The notes beneath the pieces are model-generated. The model searched no databases. It was not told the origin of the DNA and worked only from the letters and a program-made list of their open reading frames with translations. Positions 26,442 to 36,166 of a stretch of DNA of 53,430 bases are shown piece by piece. Position 1 is the stretch's first letter, and each line of letters starts with the position of its first letter. The DNA is taken from NCBI GenBank assembly GCA_015488755.1, contig WFNB01000020.1, forward strand, positions 1 to 53,430, given 5' to 3'. The translations under genes and the position numbers were made by a program. The DNA comes from Gammaproteobacteria bacterium (GTDB lineage: Bacteria; Pseudomonadota; Gammaproteobacteria; GRL18).

Positions 26442-27002
26442 CTAAAATGGGTGACTAAAAATAACAGGAACAAACATAATTAAAATATTTAATGCGACAA
26501 AAACCAGTATGGGGGATAGATCAAAGCCTGAAAAAGGAGGCAGTAGCCTTCTGGCTGGGCGCATGATTGGCTCACTAATATGATTAATTAAGGCAATGGC
26601 AGGATTATAAGTGCCAGGATTTATCCAACTGAGAATTACCTGCATAAGAATGGCAAAAAAGTAAATATAGAGGATCAGTGTTATTAAAGAGCCAATACTA
26701 TACCAAAGTAAAAAAATGGGCTTAATTGCACTGCCTGTAATAGCAAATAGTAGAATATTTTCTATGTACTGGAGGCCATAGGCTAATACCAATGAGGCTA
26801 TATCAAGCCCCCAAAAGCCCCGAATCACTTTACGTAGTGGAATTAACACTGGGCTAGTTGCTTTGACTATAAATTGTGATAGGGGATTGTAAAAATCAGC
26901 ACGTGTTAGCTGCAATAAAAAACGCAACAATACGATGATAATATAAAGACCAAATGCAGTACTGACTAAATAAGTACCAGCATTAATGAGGAAATTGTCC
27001 AT
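26442..27002 (-). CDS. yggT: YggT family membrane protein
   Basis: The 186-residue integral membrane protein has two YggT repeats, each with helices around a PLSQF-type loop: YNPLSQFIVKATSPVLIPLR in the first and INHISEPIMRPARRLLPP in the second. The family is tied to osmotic tolerance or membrane function, but the mechanism is unknown. It follows proC by 67 bases, the normal yggS-proC-yggT order in gammaproteobacteria. Confidence 0.9.
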   Translation of the reverse strand: MDNFLINAGTYLVSTAFGLYIIIVLLRFLLQLTRADFYNPLSQFIVKATSPVLIPLRKVIRGFWGLDIASLVLAYGLQYIENILLFAITGSAIKPIFLLWYSIGSLITLILYIYFFAILMQVILSWINPGTYNPAIALINHISEPIMRPARRLLPPFSGFDLSPILVFVALNILIMFVPVIFSHPF

Positions 27003-27069
27003 TGGATAACTCTCTTTTCTTTTTTATAGGCTTAAGCAAATAGTCGTTAAGCAACTGTTAAATTGACCT

Positions 27070-27912
27070 TTATGTCGCATTACCTAGGAGCTTTGCTAAC
27101 TCAATGGATCGATCTTTAGCACCTTCCAAGGCTTTTAAAAATAAGGGCTCTAGCTGACCTTCTTGTAAAATATTAATGGCTTTTTCGGTGGTGCCGCCGG
27201 GTGATGTTACCTTTTTTCTTAATAGTTCGGGTGAATCATTGCTTTCTAAAGCCATTTTTGATGCACCAAATGCCGTTTGAATGGCCAGCAGATGAGCGGT
27301 TTTTTCATCTAGACCTAATTGAACGCCTGCTTTCTCCATAGCGTCAATAACCAAGAAAAAATAAGCGGGTCCACTTCCTGATAGGGCGGTAACCGCATCC
27401 ATATCCGATTCATTTTCTAGCCATATGGCCAGCCCTACAGCACGTAAAATAGATTCTGCCAGAGTTTTTTGCTCATTGTTTACTTGAGCATTAGCAAATA
27501 GTGCGGTTGCCCCGCTTTGTACTAGAGCGGGTGTGTTAGGCATACAACGAACCAGAGTGATGGGCTTGGCATTATCGACTTGTAACCAGTGCTCAATATC
27601 TTGGCTAAGTACACCTGCAGCAATGGAAATAATTAACGGTTGAACCTCATTAACAGCGGTGGCGATTTCACTGCAAACGATGGCAAGTTGTTGGGGCTTA
27701 ACGGACAGAATAATAATATCAGTCGCATGCACTAGCTCAGTGTTATTTTTACTGATATTGACATTAAACTGGCTGGCCATTGGGGTCATTTTTTCAATAT
27801 CGGGATCACTGACCCAGATATTTTTGCCCGCAACTCCGGTGGCTGTTAAACCTCCAATAAGACTAAATGCCATATTGCCTGAACCAATGAAGCCGATTTT
27901 TTTATTAATCAT
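27070..27912 (-). CDS. proC: Pyrroline-5-carboxylate reductase
   Basis: The 280-residue enzyme makes proline from pyrroline-5-carboxylate with NAD(P)H. It has the Rossmann motif KIGFIGSGNMAFSLIGG at its start, LSVKPQQL, CMPNTPALVQSGATAL, the signature ALSGSGPAYFFLVIDAM and KVTSPGGTTEKAI. I chose the ATG at 27912 because AGGA lies 6 bases upstream. The longer frame to 27990 would overlap yggS and add 26 residues without family support. Confidence 0.95.
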   Translation of the reverse strand: MINKKIGFIGSGNMAFSLIGGLTATGVAGKNIWVSDPDIEKMTPMASQFNVNISKNNTELVHATDIIILSVKPQQLAIVCSEIATAVNEVQPLIISIAAGVLSQDIEHWLQVDNAKPITLVRCMPNTPALVQSGATALFANAQVNNEQKTLAESILRAVGLAIWLENESDMDAVTALSGSGPAYFFLVIDAMEKAGVQLGLDEKTAHLLAIQTAFGASKMALESNDSPELLRKKVTSPGGTTEKAINILQEGQLEPLFLKALEGAKDRSIELAKLLGNAT

Positions 27913-27949
27913 TATTATCCTAAAGTATGACTGAAGTGCTGTGTTTGAT

Positions 27950-28666
27950 TTATTTAGAATTATAGCGTGTTTTATCTTCTCTGGCACCAAAAAGAGCAGT
28001 GCCTATGCGAACAATTGTTGCTCCTTCAGCGATAGCGGCTTCGAGATCATTGGACATGCCCATTGATAAGGTGTCCATATTGAGCTCAAACTGGGTATTT
28101 AATTGTTGCATTAACTGGCGTAGTTGGCTGAATGCTAATTGTTGCTGTTGTAAATTTGTCGATGCTTGAGGAATTGCCATCAGTCCTCGAACGGCTAAAT
28201 TAGGAAGTTTTATTATCTCAGAGAGTTGCGTATTGATTTCATCAAGGGAAAAGCCTGATTTTTGTGGTTCATTACTAATATTAATCTGTAGACAAATATT
28301 AAGTGGTTGACTGCGTTTGTTTGGGTATTGAGCACTTAATCTACGGGCAATTTTTAGACGATCAACCGAGTGAACCCAGTGAAAATGAGAGGCAATGTCT
28401 CTGGTTTTATTGCTTTGAATTGGACCAATAAAATGCCAGATAATATCTTTATGAGGGTTGGCATTTATTTTAGCTAATGCCTCTTGAAGATAACTTTCAC
28501 CAAAATCCCTTTGTCCTAAATCATATAAGGTCATTATTTTTTCTAATGGGTGGCGCTTGCTGACAGCAAGTAAGGTGACTAAATTGTCTATTGTGTGAGT
28601 GCTTTGCTCAATTGCAGATTTGATGCGTTGATTAATGTGAACAAATCGGTTTCTTGTATGGCTCAT
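27950..28666 (-). CDS. yggS: YggS family PLP-binding protein (PLPBP)
   Basis: The 238-residue fold-type III PLP protein has the lysine that binds the cofactor in LLAVSKRHPLEKI, then DFGESYLQEAL, WHFIGPIQSNK, QINISNEPQKSGF and LSMGMSNDLEAAI, followed by VRIGTALFG. YggS proteins keep vitamin B6 and amino-acid pools in balance rather than catalysing a known reaction. It precedes proC and is transcribed away from pilT, as in Pseudomonas. Confidence 0.94.
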   Translation of the reverse strand: MSHTRNRFVHINQRIKSAIEQSTHTIDNLVTLLAVSKRHPLEKIMTLYDLGQRDFGESYLQEALAKINANPHKDIIWHFIGPIQSNKTRDIASHFHWVHSVDRLKIARRLSAQYPNKRSQPLNICLQINISNEPQKSGFSLDEINTQLSEIIKLPNLAVRGLMAIPQASTNLQQQQLAFSQLRQLMQQLNTQFELNMDTLSMGMSNDLEAAIAEGATIVRIGTALFGAREDKTRYNSK

Positions 28667-28722
28667 TTTAGTCTATACTTACTCATTGTAGGTTTAACTT
28701 AAATTTACTGGAAATTTTAGTT

Positions 28723-28741
28723 AATACAGTACCGCTGTATT
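28723..28741. promoter_or_regulatory. Inverted repeat AATACAG-N5-CTGTATT upstream of pilT
   Basis: A perfect 7+7 palindrome with a five-base spacer lies between the divergent yggS and pilT genes. It could be an operator or a small hairpin. It is not a LexA box, because the half-sites are inverted relative to CTGT-N8-ACAG. Confidence 0.3.
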
Positions 28742-28863
28742 ATTGGATTAATTATAACAAAGCTGTCTTTTAAATACTCTGCTTAGCTCCTATACGCTGA
28801 AAAATAGCTTGAAGCAAAAGGTATTAAAGCAAAAAGACACATTTAAGACTGGAATGCAAAACC

Positions 28864-29901
28864 ATGGATATAACAGAACTGCTTGCTTTTAGTGCTAAAA
28901 ATGATGCGTCAGATTTGCACTTATCGGCGGGATTACCCCCTATGATCCGTGTTGATGGTGATATTCGCAGAGTGAATGTGCCACCATTAGAACATCGTGA
29001 AGTGCATGATATGGTTTACGATATCATGAACGATAAACAGCGTAAGGATTATGAAGAATTCATGGAGACTGACTTCTCCTTTGAAGTGCCCGGTCTTGCT
29101 CGTTTCAGGGTCAATGCCTTTAATCAGAATCGTGGTGCTGCTGCTGTTTTTCGTACTATTCCTTCCAATGTGTTATCACTTGAAGAGTTGGGTGCCCCAG
29201 CAATTTTTAAGGAAATTTGTGAAAATAAGCGGGGGATTGTACTGGTAACTGGACCAACGGGTTCAGGTAAATCAACGACCTTAGCCGCTATGATGGATCA
29301 CTTAAATGATACCATTTATGAGCATATTTTAACGGTAGAAGATCCTATCGAATTTGTGCATGAGAGTAAGAAATGCCTGGTCAATCAGCGAGAGGTTCAC
29401 CGAGATACCTTAGGCTTTAATGAGGCTCTACGCTCTGCTTTGCGTGAAGATCCGGATATTATTCTAGTGGGGGAATTGCGTGATTTAGAAACCATCCGCT
29501 TGGCACTAACAGCGGCGGAAACAGGCCACTTGGTGTTTGGAACTCTGCATACCAGTTCGGCAGCAAAAACCATTGACCGTATTATTGATGTCTTTCCAGC
29601 TGCTGAAAAAGACATGGTACGTGCTATGTTGTCAGAATCTTTGAAGGCAGTTATTTCTCAGACCTTGATGAAGAAAAATGGCGGTGGGCGTATTGCTGCT
29701 CATGAGATTATGATCGGTACACCAGCAATTCGAAACCTTATTCGAGAAGCTAAAATTGCGCAGATGTATTCTGCCATCCAAACGGGTCAAAATATTGGTA
29801 TGCAGACTTTGGATCAATGTTTGAAAGTGCTTCTTGCTCAAGGAAAGATCACCAAGGTAGATGCACAAACGTATGCAGCGCATAAAGAAGATTTCTTATA
29901 A
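28864..29901 (+). CDS. pilT: Type IV pilus retraction ATPase PilT
   Basis: The 345-residue hexameric ATPase drives pilus retraction and twitching motility. It shows Walker A GPTGSGKS at 130-137 (K136), the Asp box LTVEDPIEF, Walker B DIILVGELRD with E204, and the His box GHLVFGTLHT. The PilT-specific motif AIRNLIRE is intact at 288-295, which marks it as a true retraction motor. It is followed by pilU after 59 bases on the same strand. Confidence 0.97.
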   Translation: MDITELLAFSAKNDASDLHLSAGLPPMIRVDGDIRRVNVPPLEHREVHDMVYDIMNDKQRKDYEEFMETDFSFEVPGLARFRVNAFNQNRGAAAVFRTIPSNVLSLEELGAPAIFKEICENKRGIVLVTGPTGSGKSTTLAAMMDHLNDTIYEHILTVEDPIEFVHESKKCLVNQREVHRDTLGFNEALRSALREDPDIILVGELRDLETIRLALTAAETGHLVFGTLHTSSAAKTIDRIIDVFPAAEKDMVRAMLSESLKAVISQTLMKKNGGGRIAAHEIMIGTPAIRNLIREAKIAQMYSAIQTGQNIGMQTLDQCLKVLLAQGKITKVDAQTYAAHKEDFL

Positions 29902-29960
29902 TAGGTAATTGGTATAATATGGGCTGGCTATAGAGCCTCTGAACTAAAGGTAACGAACAG

Positions 29961-31121
29961 ATGGATTTTGATTCATTATTAAAATTGATGGTGCATAAAA
30001 AAGCATCCGATTTATTTATTACAGTGGGTGCTTCGCCTTCAATTAAGGTGAATGGAAAAATCTCACCAGTAACCAAAAAATCACTTAGTGCTACTCAGGC
30101 ACATCAGATTGTTACAGGCATTATGAGTGATAAGTTGCGTGCGCAATTTGATGAAGAACATGAGTGTAACTTTGCTATTAGTCGAGCAGGTGTTGGGCGC
30201 TTTCGTGTCAGTGCTTTTATGCAACGTAATCAAGTTGGCATGGTATTGCGGCGTATTGAAACCACCATTCCAACCTACAAAGATCTAAAATTACCAGAAG
30301 TGATCCGTGATCTTGCTATGACCAAACGTGGTTTGATTTTATTTGTTGGCGCAACCGGCTCAGGTAAGTCCACTTCATTGGCTTCTATGATCGGCTACCG
30401 AAATCAAAATGGCAGTGGCCATATTATTACTATCGAAGATCCCATTGAATTTGTTCATAATCATGATGGCTGTATTGTCACTCAAAGAGAGGTGGGAATT
30501 GATACAGACTCATTTGAAATTGCTTTAAAAAACACCTTACGTCAAGCTCCGGATGTCATTCTTATTGGTGAGATCCGTACCAGAGAGACTATGGATCATG
30601 CCATTGCCTTTGCTGAGACAGGGCATTTATGTCTAGCAACCTTACATGCCAATAATGCCAATCAGGCACTGGATCGAATCATTAACTTCTTTCCAGAAGA
30701 ACGTAAGCCACAATTATTGATGGATCTATCTCTTAATGTGCGTGCTTTTGTGGCGCAACAATTAATTCCAACACCGGATGGCAAGGGACGTCGAGCAGCC
30801 GTAGAGATCATGATCAACTCCCCATTAATGGCGGATTATATTCGTGATGGTGAAATTCATAAACTTAAGGAAGTGATTAAAAAATCTCGTGATGAAGGGA
30901 TGCAGACCTTTGATCAAGCCTTATACGATCTTTACCGCACAGAAGCCATTACTTATGAAGATGCCTTGCATCATGCAGACTCACCCAATGACTTACGTTT
31001 AATGATTAAGTTGGGTGATGAAGAAGCAACAGATGCCATGGGATCATCTCTAGAAGGTGTGAGCTTTACTGATACGCGTGAAGAAAAAGGTAGTAAATAC
31101 GGGAGTTTAGATTTTTCTTAA
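29961..31121 (+). CDS. pilU: PilT-like accessory retraction ATPase PilU
   Basis: The 386-residue ATPase is close to PilT, with Walker A GATGSGKS at 130-137, ITIEDPIEF, Walker B VILIGEIR and GHLCLATLHAN. It lacks the AIRNLIRE motif and carries a longer C-terminal tail rich in charged residues, both typical of PilU. PilU assists PilT-dependent retraction under load. It shares an operon with pilT and converges on pyrC'. Confidence 0.95.
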   Translation: MDFDSLLKLMVHKKASDLFITVGASPSIKVNGKISPVTKKSLSATQAHQIVTGIMSDKLRAQFDEEHECNFAISRAGVGRFRVSAFMQRNQVGMVLRRIETTIPTYKDLKLPEVIRDLAMTKRGLILFVGATGSGKSTSLASMIGYRNQNGSGHIITIEDPIEFVHNHDGCIVTQREVGIDTDSFEIALKNTLRQAPDVILIGEIRTRETMDHAIAFAETGHLCLATLHANNANQALDRIINFFPEERKPQLLMDLSLNVRAFVAQQLIPTPDGKGRRAAVEIMINSPLMADYIRDGEIHKLKEVIKKSRDEGMQTFDQALYDLYRTEAITYEDALHHADSPNDLRLMIKLGDEEATDAMGSSLEGVSFTDTREEKGSKYGSLDFS

Positions 31122-31142
31122 CACACAGTTTTTTTTGCGTCT

Positions 31143-31169
31143 AAGCCATCAATAGAGTATTGATGGCTT
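31143..31169. terminator. Bidirectional hairpin between pilU and pyrC'
   Basis: AAGCCATCAATA (31143-31154) and TATTGATGGCTT (31158-31169) form a perfect 12-bp stem with a 3-base loop, followed on the plus strand by GTTATTCTTT. It sits between the convergent stops of pilU and pyrC', so it probably ends both transcripts. The T-tract is imperfect. Confidence 0.65.
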
Positions 31170-31170
31170 G

Positions 31171-32496
31171 TTATTCTTTCGCCTTACTAAAAACGACTTC
31201 ACCTGATTTCAATGTGTGTGTCACTTCACCCTTAAGCTCCCATGAGTGAAACGGTGTGTTTTTGCCCTGACTTAATAGTTTGTCTCGATCAACCAGCCAA
31301 TACGCATTGGGATCAAAAATACAGACATCGGCATCACTGCCAATACTTAGAGTTCCTTCTGGAAGATTGAGTATTTTTGCTGGCTTGGACGTGAGTGTGG
31401 CAATTACGTCACTCAGAGACATGGCTTGTTCATCAACCATCTTTAATGCTAATGATAAGAGTGTCTCAACACTACTGATCCCCGCCTCAGTTTCGGCAAA
31501 GGGGGCTAATTTGGCATCGCTACCATGAGGCTGGTGATCAGAAACAATATTACTGATTACTCCTGAAACTAGGCCTTGACGTAATGCTTCTTGATCTCGC
31601 TGGGTTCGTAATGGTGGGATAACATGACAGTCACTATTAAAGTCAGCAATATCCATTTCGGTTAAATGTAAGTGATGTGCTGTGACGTCAGCACTGACTG
31701 GCAAGCCATCTTCTTGCGCCTGTTGAATAAGCTGTACCGCTTTGGCGCTGGATAATTGACAAAAGTGTGCTTTAACGCCACTGAGTTCAATCAGTTGTAA
31801 GTCTCTGGCAATGGCAATAGTTTCTGCGCTGACTGGGATGCCAGCAAGTCCCAAACGAGTGCTGACAGCACCTTCGTGAGCACAACCGCCACTTAACCAA
31901 GGATCAAATGCTTGAATGAATACGGTAATATCATGACTGGATGCGTACTCAAGTGCGCGTCGCATAACCAAGGTGTTTTTTACTGGATGCAGGGCATTGG
32001 TTGTGCCCACACAACCCGCATCTTTGAGTTCACGCATTTCACTGAGTTTTTCACCTTGTAATTGTTGGGTAAGGGCACTCAGAGTATAAATTTTGGCAAC
32101 CCCCTCTGTTTCTGCCTTAAGGCGTATCAGTTTAACAATGGCAGCATTATCAATAATTGGGTTGGTATCCGGTGGACAACAGAGGCTGGTAACCCCACCG
32201 GCAACAGCAGCTCTTGTTTCAGAGGCAATGGTTCCCTTGGTTTCATAGCCTGGTTCACGTAGGCGAAAACGTAAATCAATCAGTCCAGGACAGACAATCT
32301 GTGCCTTAGCATCAATAATTTGATCGGCTTGAAAATTAGCAGGTGCGGCTCCTAAGGCAATGATTTTTCCATGTTGTATGTGAATATCAAGGTCTTGATC
32401 AAGGTGATTTTTTGGATCAATTACTCGACCATTAATAATGCTAATAGTGGGTTTGTTAAGTGATAATACTGAGGTCAGCTGAGTAATATCAGGCAT
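31171..32496 (-). CDS. pyrX: Non-catalytic dihydroorotase-like protein PyrC' (PyrX)
   Basis: The 441-residue protein has an amidohydrolase fold like dihydroorotase, but the metal-binding HxH is lost: the usual DxHxHxREPG reads DLRFRLREPG, with R76 and R78 replacing the histidines. The region normally holding the carboxylated lysine and the following histidines is also altered, although SDHQPH remains. Inactive homologues of this kind encoded after pyrB form the scaffold of class A aspartate transcarbamoylase in Pseudomonas. The gene overlaps pyrB by one base (TAATG), so assembly with PyrB is the expected role. A catalytic PyrC should be encoded elsewhere. Confidence 0.9.
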   Translation of the reverse strand: MPDITQLTSVLSLNKPTISIINGRVIDPKNHLDQDLDIHIQHGKIIALGAAPANFQADQIIDAKAQIVCPGLIDLRFRLREPGYETKGTIASETRAAVAGGVTSLCCPPDTNPIIDNAAIVKLIRLKAETEGVAKIYTLSALTQQLQGEKLSEMRELKDAGCVGTTNALHPVKNTLVMRRALEYASSHDITVFIQAFDPWLSGGCAHEGAVSTRLGLAGIPVSAETIAIARDLQLIELSGVKAHFCQLSSAKAVQLIQQAQEDGLPVSADVTAHHLHLTEMDIADFNSDCHVIPPLRTQRDQEALRQGLVSGVISNIVSDHQPHGSDAKLAPFAETEAGISSVETLLSLALKMVDEQAMSLSDVIATLTSKPAKILNLPEGTLSIGSDADVCIFDPNAYWLVDRDKLLSQGKNTPFHSWELKGEVTHTLKSGEVVFSKAKE

Positions 32497-33503
32497 TAGT
32501 GACTTTCCTCTGCTATTGCTGTTATCTGCTTAGGTGGTTTAATATTAAGGCTACGCCCTAATGTCTGGGACATAACGGCCATGCGAATAGCAATACCATT
32601 GGTTACCTGTTCAAGAATAACTGATTGTGGGCCGTCGGCGATACTGGAGGCAATTTCTACACCTCGATTAATCGGTCCAGGATGCATAACAATGGCATCT
32701 GGTTTTGCATAGGCTAATTTTTGCTCGGTTAACCCGTATTGGTGATAATATTCATCTTCGCTGGGTAATAAAGCGCCTTGCATACGTTCTTTTTGTAAAC
32801 GGAGCATAATAATAACGTCAGCCCCTATTAATGCACTTTGCATATCATGATAGACATGAACCCCTAATGTTTCAATTTGAGTGGGTATCAATGTTTTGGG
32901 TGCGACAACACGAACCTCACTAACGCCTAAGGTGTTTAGCGCGTGAATTTGAGAACGAGCAACTCTGGAGTGTAGAATATCACCCACAATAATAACGATT
33001 AAATTAGCAAATTCTTTTTTGTGCCGTCGAATGGTGAACATATCCAACATAGCCTGTGATGGGTGTGAATGGCAACCATCCCCAGCATTGATGACACTGA
33101 TGTGGGGGGAAACATGTTGGGCAATTAAGTGCGCGGCACCACTTTGATTGTGGCGTACAATAAACATATCACAATGCATGGCTTCAAGGTTATGCAACAT
33201 ATCAAGCAAACTTTCACCCTTACTCGTTGCTGAGGTATTGATATTAATATTCAATACATCGGCAGATAAGCGTTTAGCAGCCAGTTCAAATGTGGTTCGG
33301 GTTCGGGTGCTGGCTTCAAAAAATAGGTTAACAATGGTTTTACCACGTAATAAAGGGACTTTTTTAACCGCTTGTTCATGAACATTGGCAAAGGGTTCGG
33401 CAGCATCAAGAATGCTGATTAAATGCTGTCTTTTAAAGCCTTCAATAGAAAGGAAATGCTTCAAGCGTCCCTGTTCATCCAATTGAATGTTTTTTGAAAT
33501 CAT
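32496..33503 (-). CDS. pyrB: Aspartate carbamoyltransferase catalytic subunit
   Basis: The 335-residue enzyme joins carbamoyl phosphate and aspartate in pyrimidine synthesis. Carbamoyl-phosphate motif [14 protein letters not shown] is at 63-76, the mobile-loop region [14 protein letters not shown] follows, then [20 protein letters not shown] and [11 protein letters not shown]. The N-terminal extension of about 15 residues is as in Pseudomonas class A enzymes. It is coupled to pyrC' and preceded by pyrR. Confidence 0.96.
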   Translation of the reverse strand: MISKNIQLDEQGRLKHFLSIEGFKRQHLISILDAAEPFANVHEQAVKKVPLLRGKTIVNLFFEASTRTRTTFELAAKRLSADVLNININTSATSKGESLLDMLHNLEAMHCDMFIVRHNQSGAAHLIAQHVSPHISVINAGDGCHSHPSQAMLDMFTIRRHKKEFANLIVIIVGDILHSRVARSQIHALNTLGVSEVRVVAPKTLIPTQIETLGVHVYHDMQSALIGADVIIMLRLQKERMQGALLPSEDEYYHQYGLTEQKLAYAKPDAIVMHPGPINRGVEIASSIADGPQSVILEQVTNGIAIRMAVMSQTLGRSLNIKPPKQITAIAEESH

Positions 33504-33574
33504 GAGCCAATGATCCTGTTTTTTTTGAAATTATCCACTAAAGAACTTGCTTATAAGCAAACCAGCCTATCCAC

Positions 33575-34159
33575 TTAGCAGTCAGTCTTAACTATTTTTA
33601 AAGGACTCGGGCCACAGAGTTTGATTTGTTGAGCCGTCTCTAAAGTAAGTGTTTGCCCGACAATCTCGGCATAAATAGGCAGTTCACGGCCACCTCGATC
33701 AAATAAAACGGCTAAGGTGACAGATGCGGGTCGGCCATAGTCAAAAATTTCATTTAAGGCGGCACGTACGGTGCGGCCAGTAAAGAGAACATCATCGACT
33801 AAAATAATGTGTTTATCATCTAAGGCTACAGGTAATTGTGAGGGTTTGACCTCAGGATGTAGGCCAATTTTAGTAAAATCATCCCGATAGAAGGAAATAT
33901 TTAAACTGCCTAAGGGAGTGCTAAGTGCCAGTTTCTCATAGAGTTTTTCTGCTATCCAAAAACCACCGGTGTGAATGCCAATCATAATGACATCATCCTT
34001 GCTACAACCTTGAGTGCTAATTGTGTGCAGTTTTTGCTCAATTGCCTGATGCATAATAGCTAATAGTGGCTCAAGTTCGAGCAGTGTATCACTATTGGCT
34101 GGTGTGCTATGAGGATCTGTCTTCATTATGCTATTGTCCATGAGCGGTTCAGTGTTCAT
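33575..34159 (-). CDS. pyrR: PyrR, pyrimidine operon regulator / uracil phosphoribosyltransferase
   Basis: The 194-residue protein has a type I phosphoribosyltransferase fold with the PRPP motif [19 protein letters not shown] near 117-135 and the hood-side [13 protein letters not shown]. In Gram-positive bacteria PyrR is an RNA-binding attenuator; in Pseudomonas it affects pyr expression and has uracil phosphoribosyltransferase activity. I see no obvious anti-terminator in the 71 bases before pyrB. The ATG at 34159 overlaps ruvX by 11 bases; ATGs at 34141 and 34126 are alternatives. Confidence 0.9.
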   Translation of the reverse strand: MNTEPLMDNSIMKTDPHSTPANSDTLLELEPLLAIMHQAIEQKLHTISTQGCSKDDVIMIGIHTGGFWIAEKLYEKLALSTPLGSLNISFYRDDFTKIGLHPEVKPSQLPVALDDKHIILVDDVLFTGRTVRAALNEIFDYGRPASVTLAVLFDRGGRELPIYAEIVGQTLTLETAQQIKLCGPSPLKIVKTDC

Positions 34160-34631
34160 TGAGCCAGCTTTGTAAAATAAGTTGGGCTGCTAATTGATCA
34201 ATATCATGACCGTATTGCTTCTTTTTTTTCACTTTTTTACCCGGTTTGCTGTGGCGTCTGGGAGAAGTAAGGCCATCATAGCCTAAAAGATGGCTGGCTT
34301 CTCGTGATGTTAAACGCTCATCCATAAAGTGAATGGGAAGATTGTAGCGCTTATGGAGTTGTTTGCCAAAAATTTTTGCTGTCTCTGTTGTTTCCTGCTC
34401 ATCACCATCCATAGTTAATGGTAGGCCAACAATAAAAGCAATGGGATTCCATTGTTTGACCAGTTGCTCAATACCATCCCAATTAATTTTTTTATTATGT
34501 GAAACCAGTGTTGTTAATGAACTGGCTGTGCTTGTTAAGCGTTGTCCCACGGCAATGCCAATTTTATTTTGGCTGTAATCAAAACCGAGGAACGTACTGC
34601 TGATGGGATAGTTATCAAAAGTTTTAGGCAT
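34149..34631 (-). CDS. ruvX: RuvX/YqgF Holliday-junction resolvase-like nuclease
   Basis: The 160-residue protein has an RNase H-like fold, with the first acidic residue in [32 protein letters not shown] in the middle, and [14 protein letters not shown] near the end. Members act in 16S rRNA 5' maturation and possibly in junction resolution. The ATG at 34631 overlaps the yqgE stop by 8 bases and fits the family length; the longer frame to 34664 does not. Confidence 0.93.
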   Translation of the reverse strand: MPKTFDNYPISSTFLGFDYSQNKIGIAVGQRLTSTASSLTTLVSHNKKINWDGIEQLVKQWNPIAFIVGLPLTMDGDEQETTETAKIFGKQLHKRYNLPIHFMDERLTSREASHLLGYDGLTSPRRHSKPGKKVKKKKQYGHDIDQLAAQLILQSWLNEH

Positions 34632-35184
34632 GGCCAATCTCAGCAGAGATAAGATTAATATCAACGCCTAATTTTAAAGCTGCTTGTTCCCAGCGTTTTT
34701 CATAAGGGGTCTTAAAAATGATTTGCTCATCAGCCAGTACATTAAGCCAAGAATTTTCCTGCATCTCATGTTCAATTTGATTTTTTATCCAGCCAGCATA
34801 ACCAAGAGTAATGAGATAATTAGAGGGTCCATCACCATTTGCAATGGCTATTAATATGTCCTTAGATGAACTTAATGAAATGTGGTCATTAATTTTTAAT
34901 GTCTGATCCCATGAAGTTAAATCTGTATCATTGCTATGTAAGATAAATCCATGTCCTGTTTCAACGGGGCCGCCAAGATAAATGGGGGTGCGGGCAATGC
35001 TTTTATCGACTAAAGGGATTTCAAGCTGAGATAATAATTGTGCCAATGTAATGTCAGTCGGGTGGTTAATGGTTAGACCCATGGCGCCTTGTTCCGTATG
35101 TTGACAAATAAAAGTAACACTTTTTTCAAAAATGGGGTCGGCCATGCTAGGCATAGCAATAATAAAATTATTGGTTAGATTCAT
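34624..35184 (-). CDS. yqgE: YqgE/AlgH family protein (UPF0301)
   Basis: The 186-residue protein shows the family start NNFIIAMPSMADPIFEKSVTFICQH, then GAMGLTINHP, IYLGGPVETGHGFILHS and LITLGYAGWIKNQIEHEM. It is linked to alginate regulation in Pseudomonas, but the biochemical role is not settled. It lies between tonB and ruvX, as in P. aeruginosa. Confidence 0.94.
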   Translation of the reverse strand: MNLTNNFIIAMPSMADPIFEKSVTFICQHTEQGAMGLTINHPTDITLAQLLSQLEIPLVDKSIARTPIYLGGPVETGHGFILHSNDTDLTSWDQTLKINDHISLSSSKDILIAIANGDGPSNYLITLGYAGWIKNQIEHEMQENSWLNVLADEQIIFKTPYEKRWEQAALKLGVDINLISAEIGHA

Positions 35185-35213
35185 AAGATAGTAATTGGCT
35201 TATAGGCTGTCAT

Positions 35214-36155
35214 TTATTTATGGGAAAAATTTCTACCGGCATTACGTGTAAACTGCCAAGTTCGGGTGATGACGACACGATTGTTACCTTGTAGTACCTC
35301 CTTTGGTAGGGCTGCAAAGGGGGCGGCGAGTTCAACAATACGTTTGGCCGCATCATCTAAGACTTTATGTCCAGATGATTTTCTTATCCGTGTATTGATA
35401 AGGTGCCCATCTGGGGCAATGGTGACAGATAATGTAAGTTGTCCCTCTAATTTATCTTTTCGAGCTTGATCAGGGTAGTTTAAATTACCAATACGCTCTA
35501 TTTTTTTTGTCCATGCAAATAGGTACATAGCATCTGCTGTACGTCGGGTTGATGCCGTAATATAGGTTGCCTTTGGACTTTTAGCATACCGCTTTGTTTG
35601 CTGATCCAACATGGCTTCCATATCAACAATTTTTTGTTGTATTTCAGATAAAGATGTGGTCATTACCTTGGCTGTTTTCTTAGGTTTTGGTTTCTTTTTC
35701 TTAACCAGTTTTGGTGCTTTTATTTGGCTTGGTTTTGGGGTAGATAATATGGATTTTTTTGGTGTTTGTTGTGCCTCAGGAATAGGTGCTGTTTTAGGCT
35801 TATTTTGCAAAGCATTACCCTGAGTCGGGGTTTCACCAGGGTTTTTGCTGGTGGGTTTGGCCTTTTCTTTAAGATTTCCACCACCCATTTGATCGGCCTG
35901 AGCAAGATAGTCTGGTTCTTCTGGTGGCTTCTCGGACTCTGTTTTGACCAGCACAATATCAAGTGTCTGACTCAGTTTCGATTTTTGTGGGGCTGGAATG
36001 GTAAAGGTGATGCCAAAAATAATGCTACTATGGACTAATACCGTGATAAAAAAAGCAGTGATCAGGCTTTCATTGGTTGATAAATGGCTCTGTAAATGCC
36101 TCAAAGATGCGCTACCACTATCAGGTAAAGATATATTATTTGCTGTTTTGGCCAT
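35214..36155 (-). CDS. TonB family protein (TonB3-like)
   Basis: The 313-residue protein has a single N-terminal membrane helix (AFFITVLVHSSIIFGITFTI, about 34-53), a long Pro/Lys-rich periplasmic spacer (residues 70-170) and a C-terminal TonB domain (LNYPDQARKDKLEGQLTLSV, then IRKSSGHKVLDDAAKRIV). It couples inner-membrane energy to outer-membrane proteins. At the same place in P. aeruginosa stands tonB3, which is needed for twitching, so a role in pilus function rather than iron uptake is plausible. No exbB or exbD lies nearby. Confidence 0.88.
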   Translation of the reverse strand: MAKTANNISLPDSGSASLRHLQSHLSTNESLITAFFITVLVHSSIIFGITFTIPAPQKSKLSQTLDIVLVKTESEKPPEEPDYLAQADQMGGGNLKEKAKPTSKNPGETPTQGNALQNKPKTAPIPEAQQTPKKSILSTPKPSQIKAPKLVKKKKPKPKKTAKVMTTSLSEIQQKIVDMEAMLDQQTKRYAKSPKATYITASTRRTADAMYLFAWTKKIERIGNLNYPDQARKDKLEGQLTLSVTIAPDGHLINTRIRKSSGHKVLDDAAKRIVELAAPFAALPKEVLQGNNRVVITRTWQFTRNAGRNFSHK

Positions 36156-36166
36156 AAATAATGAGC

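Noticed and set aside
27913-27990. N-terminal extension of proC by 26 residues
   Set aside because: It overlaps yggS, has no family support, and the ATG at 27912 has a good ribosome site.
28723-28741. SOS/LexA box upstream of pilT
   Set aside because: The half-sites are ACAG-N5-CTGT, inverted relative to the LexA consensus CTGT-N8-ACAG, and the spacing is wrong.
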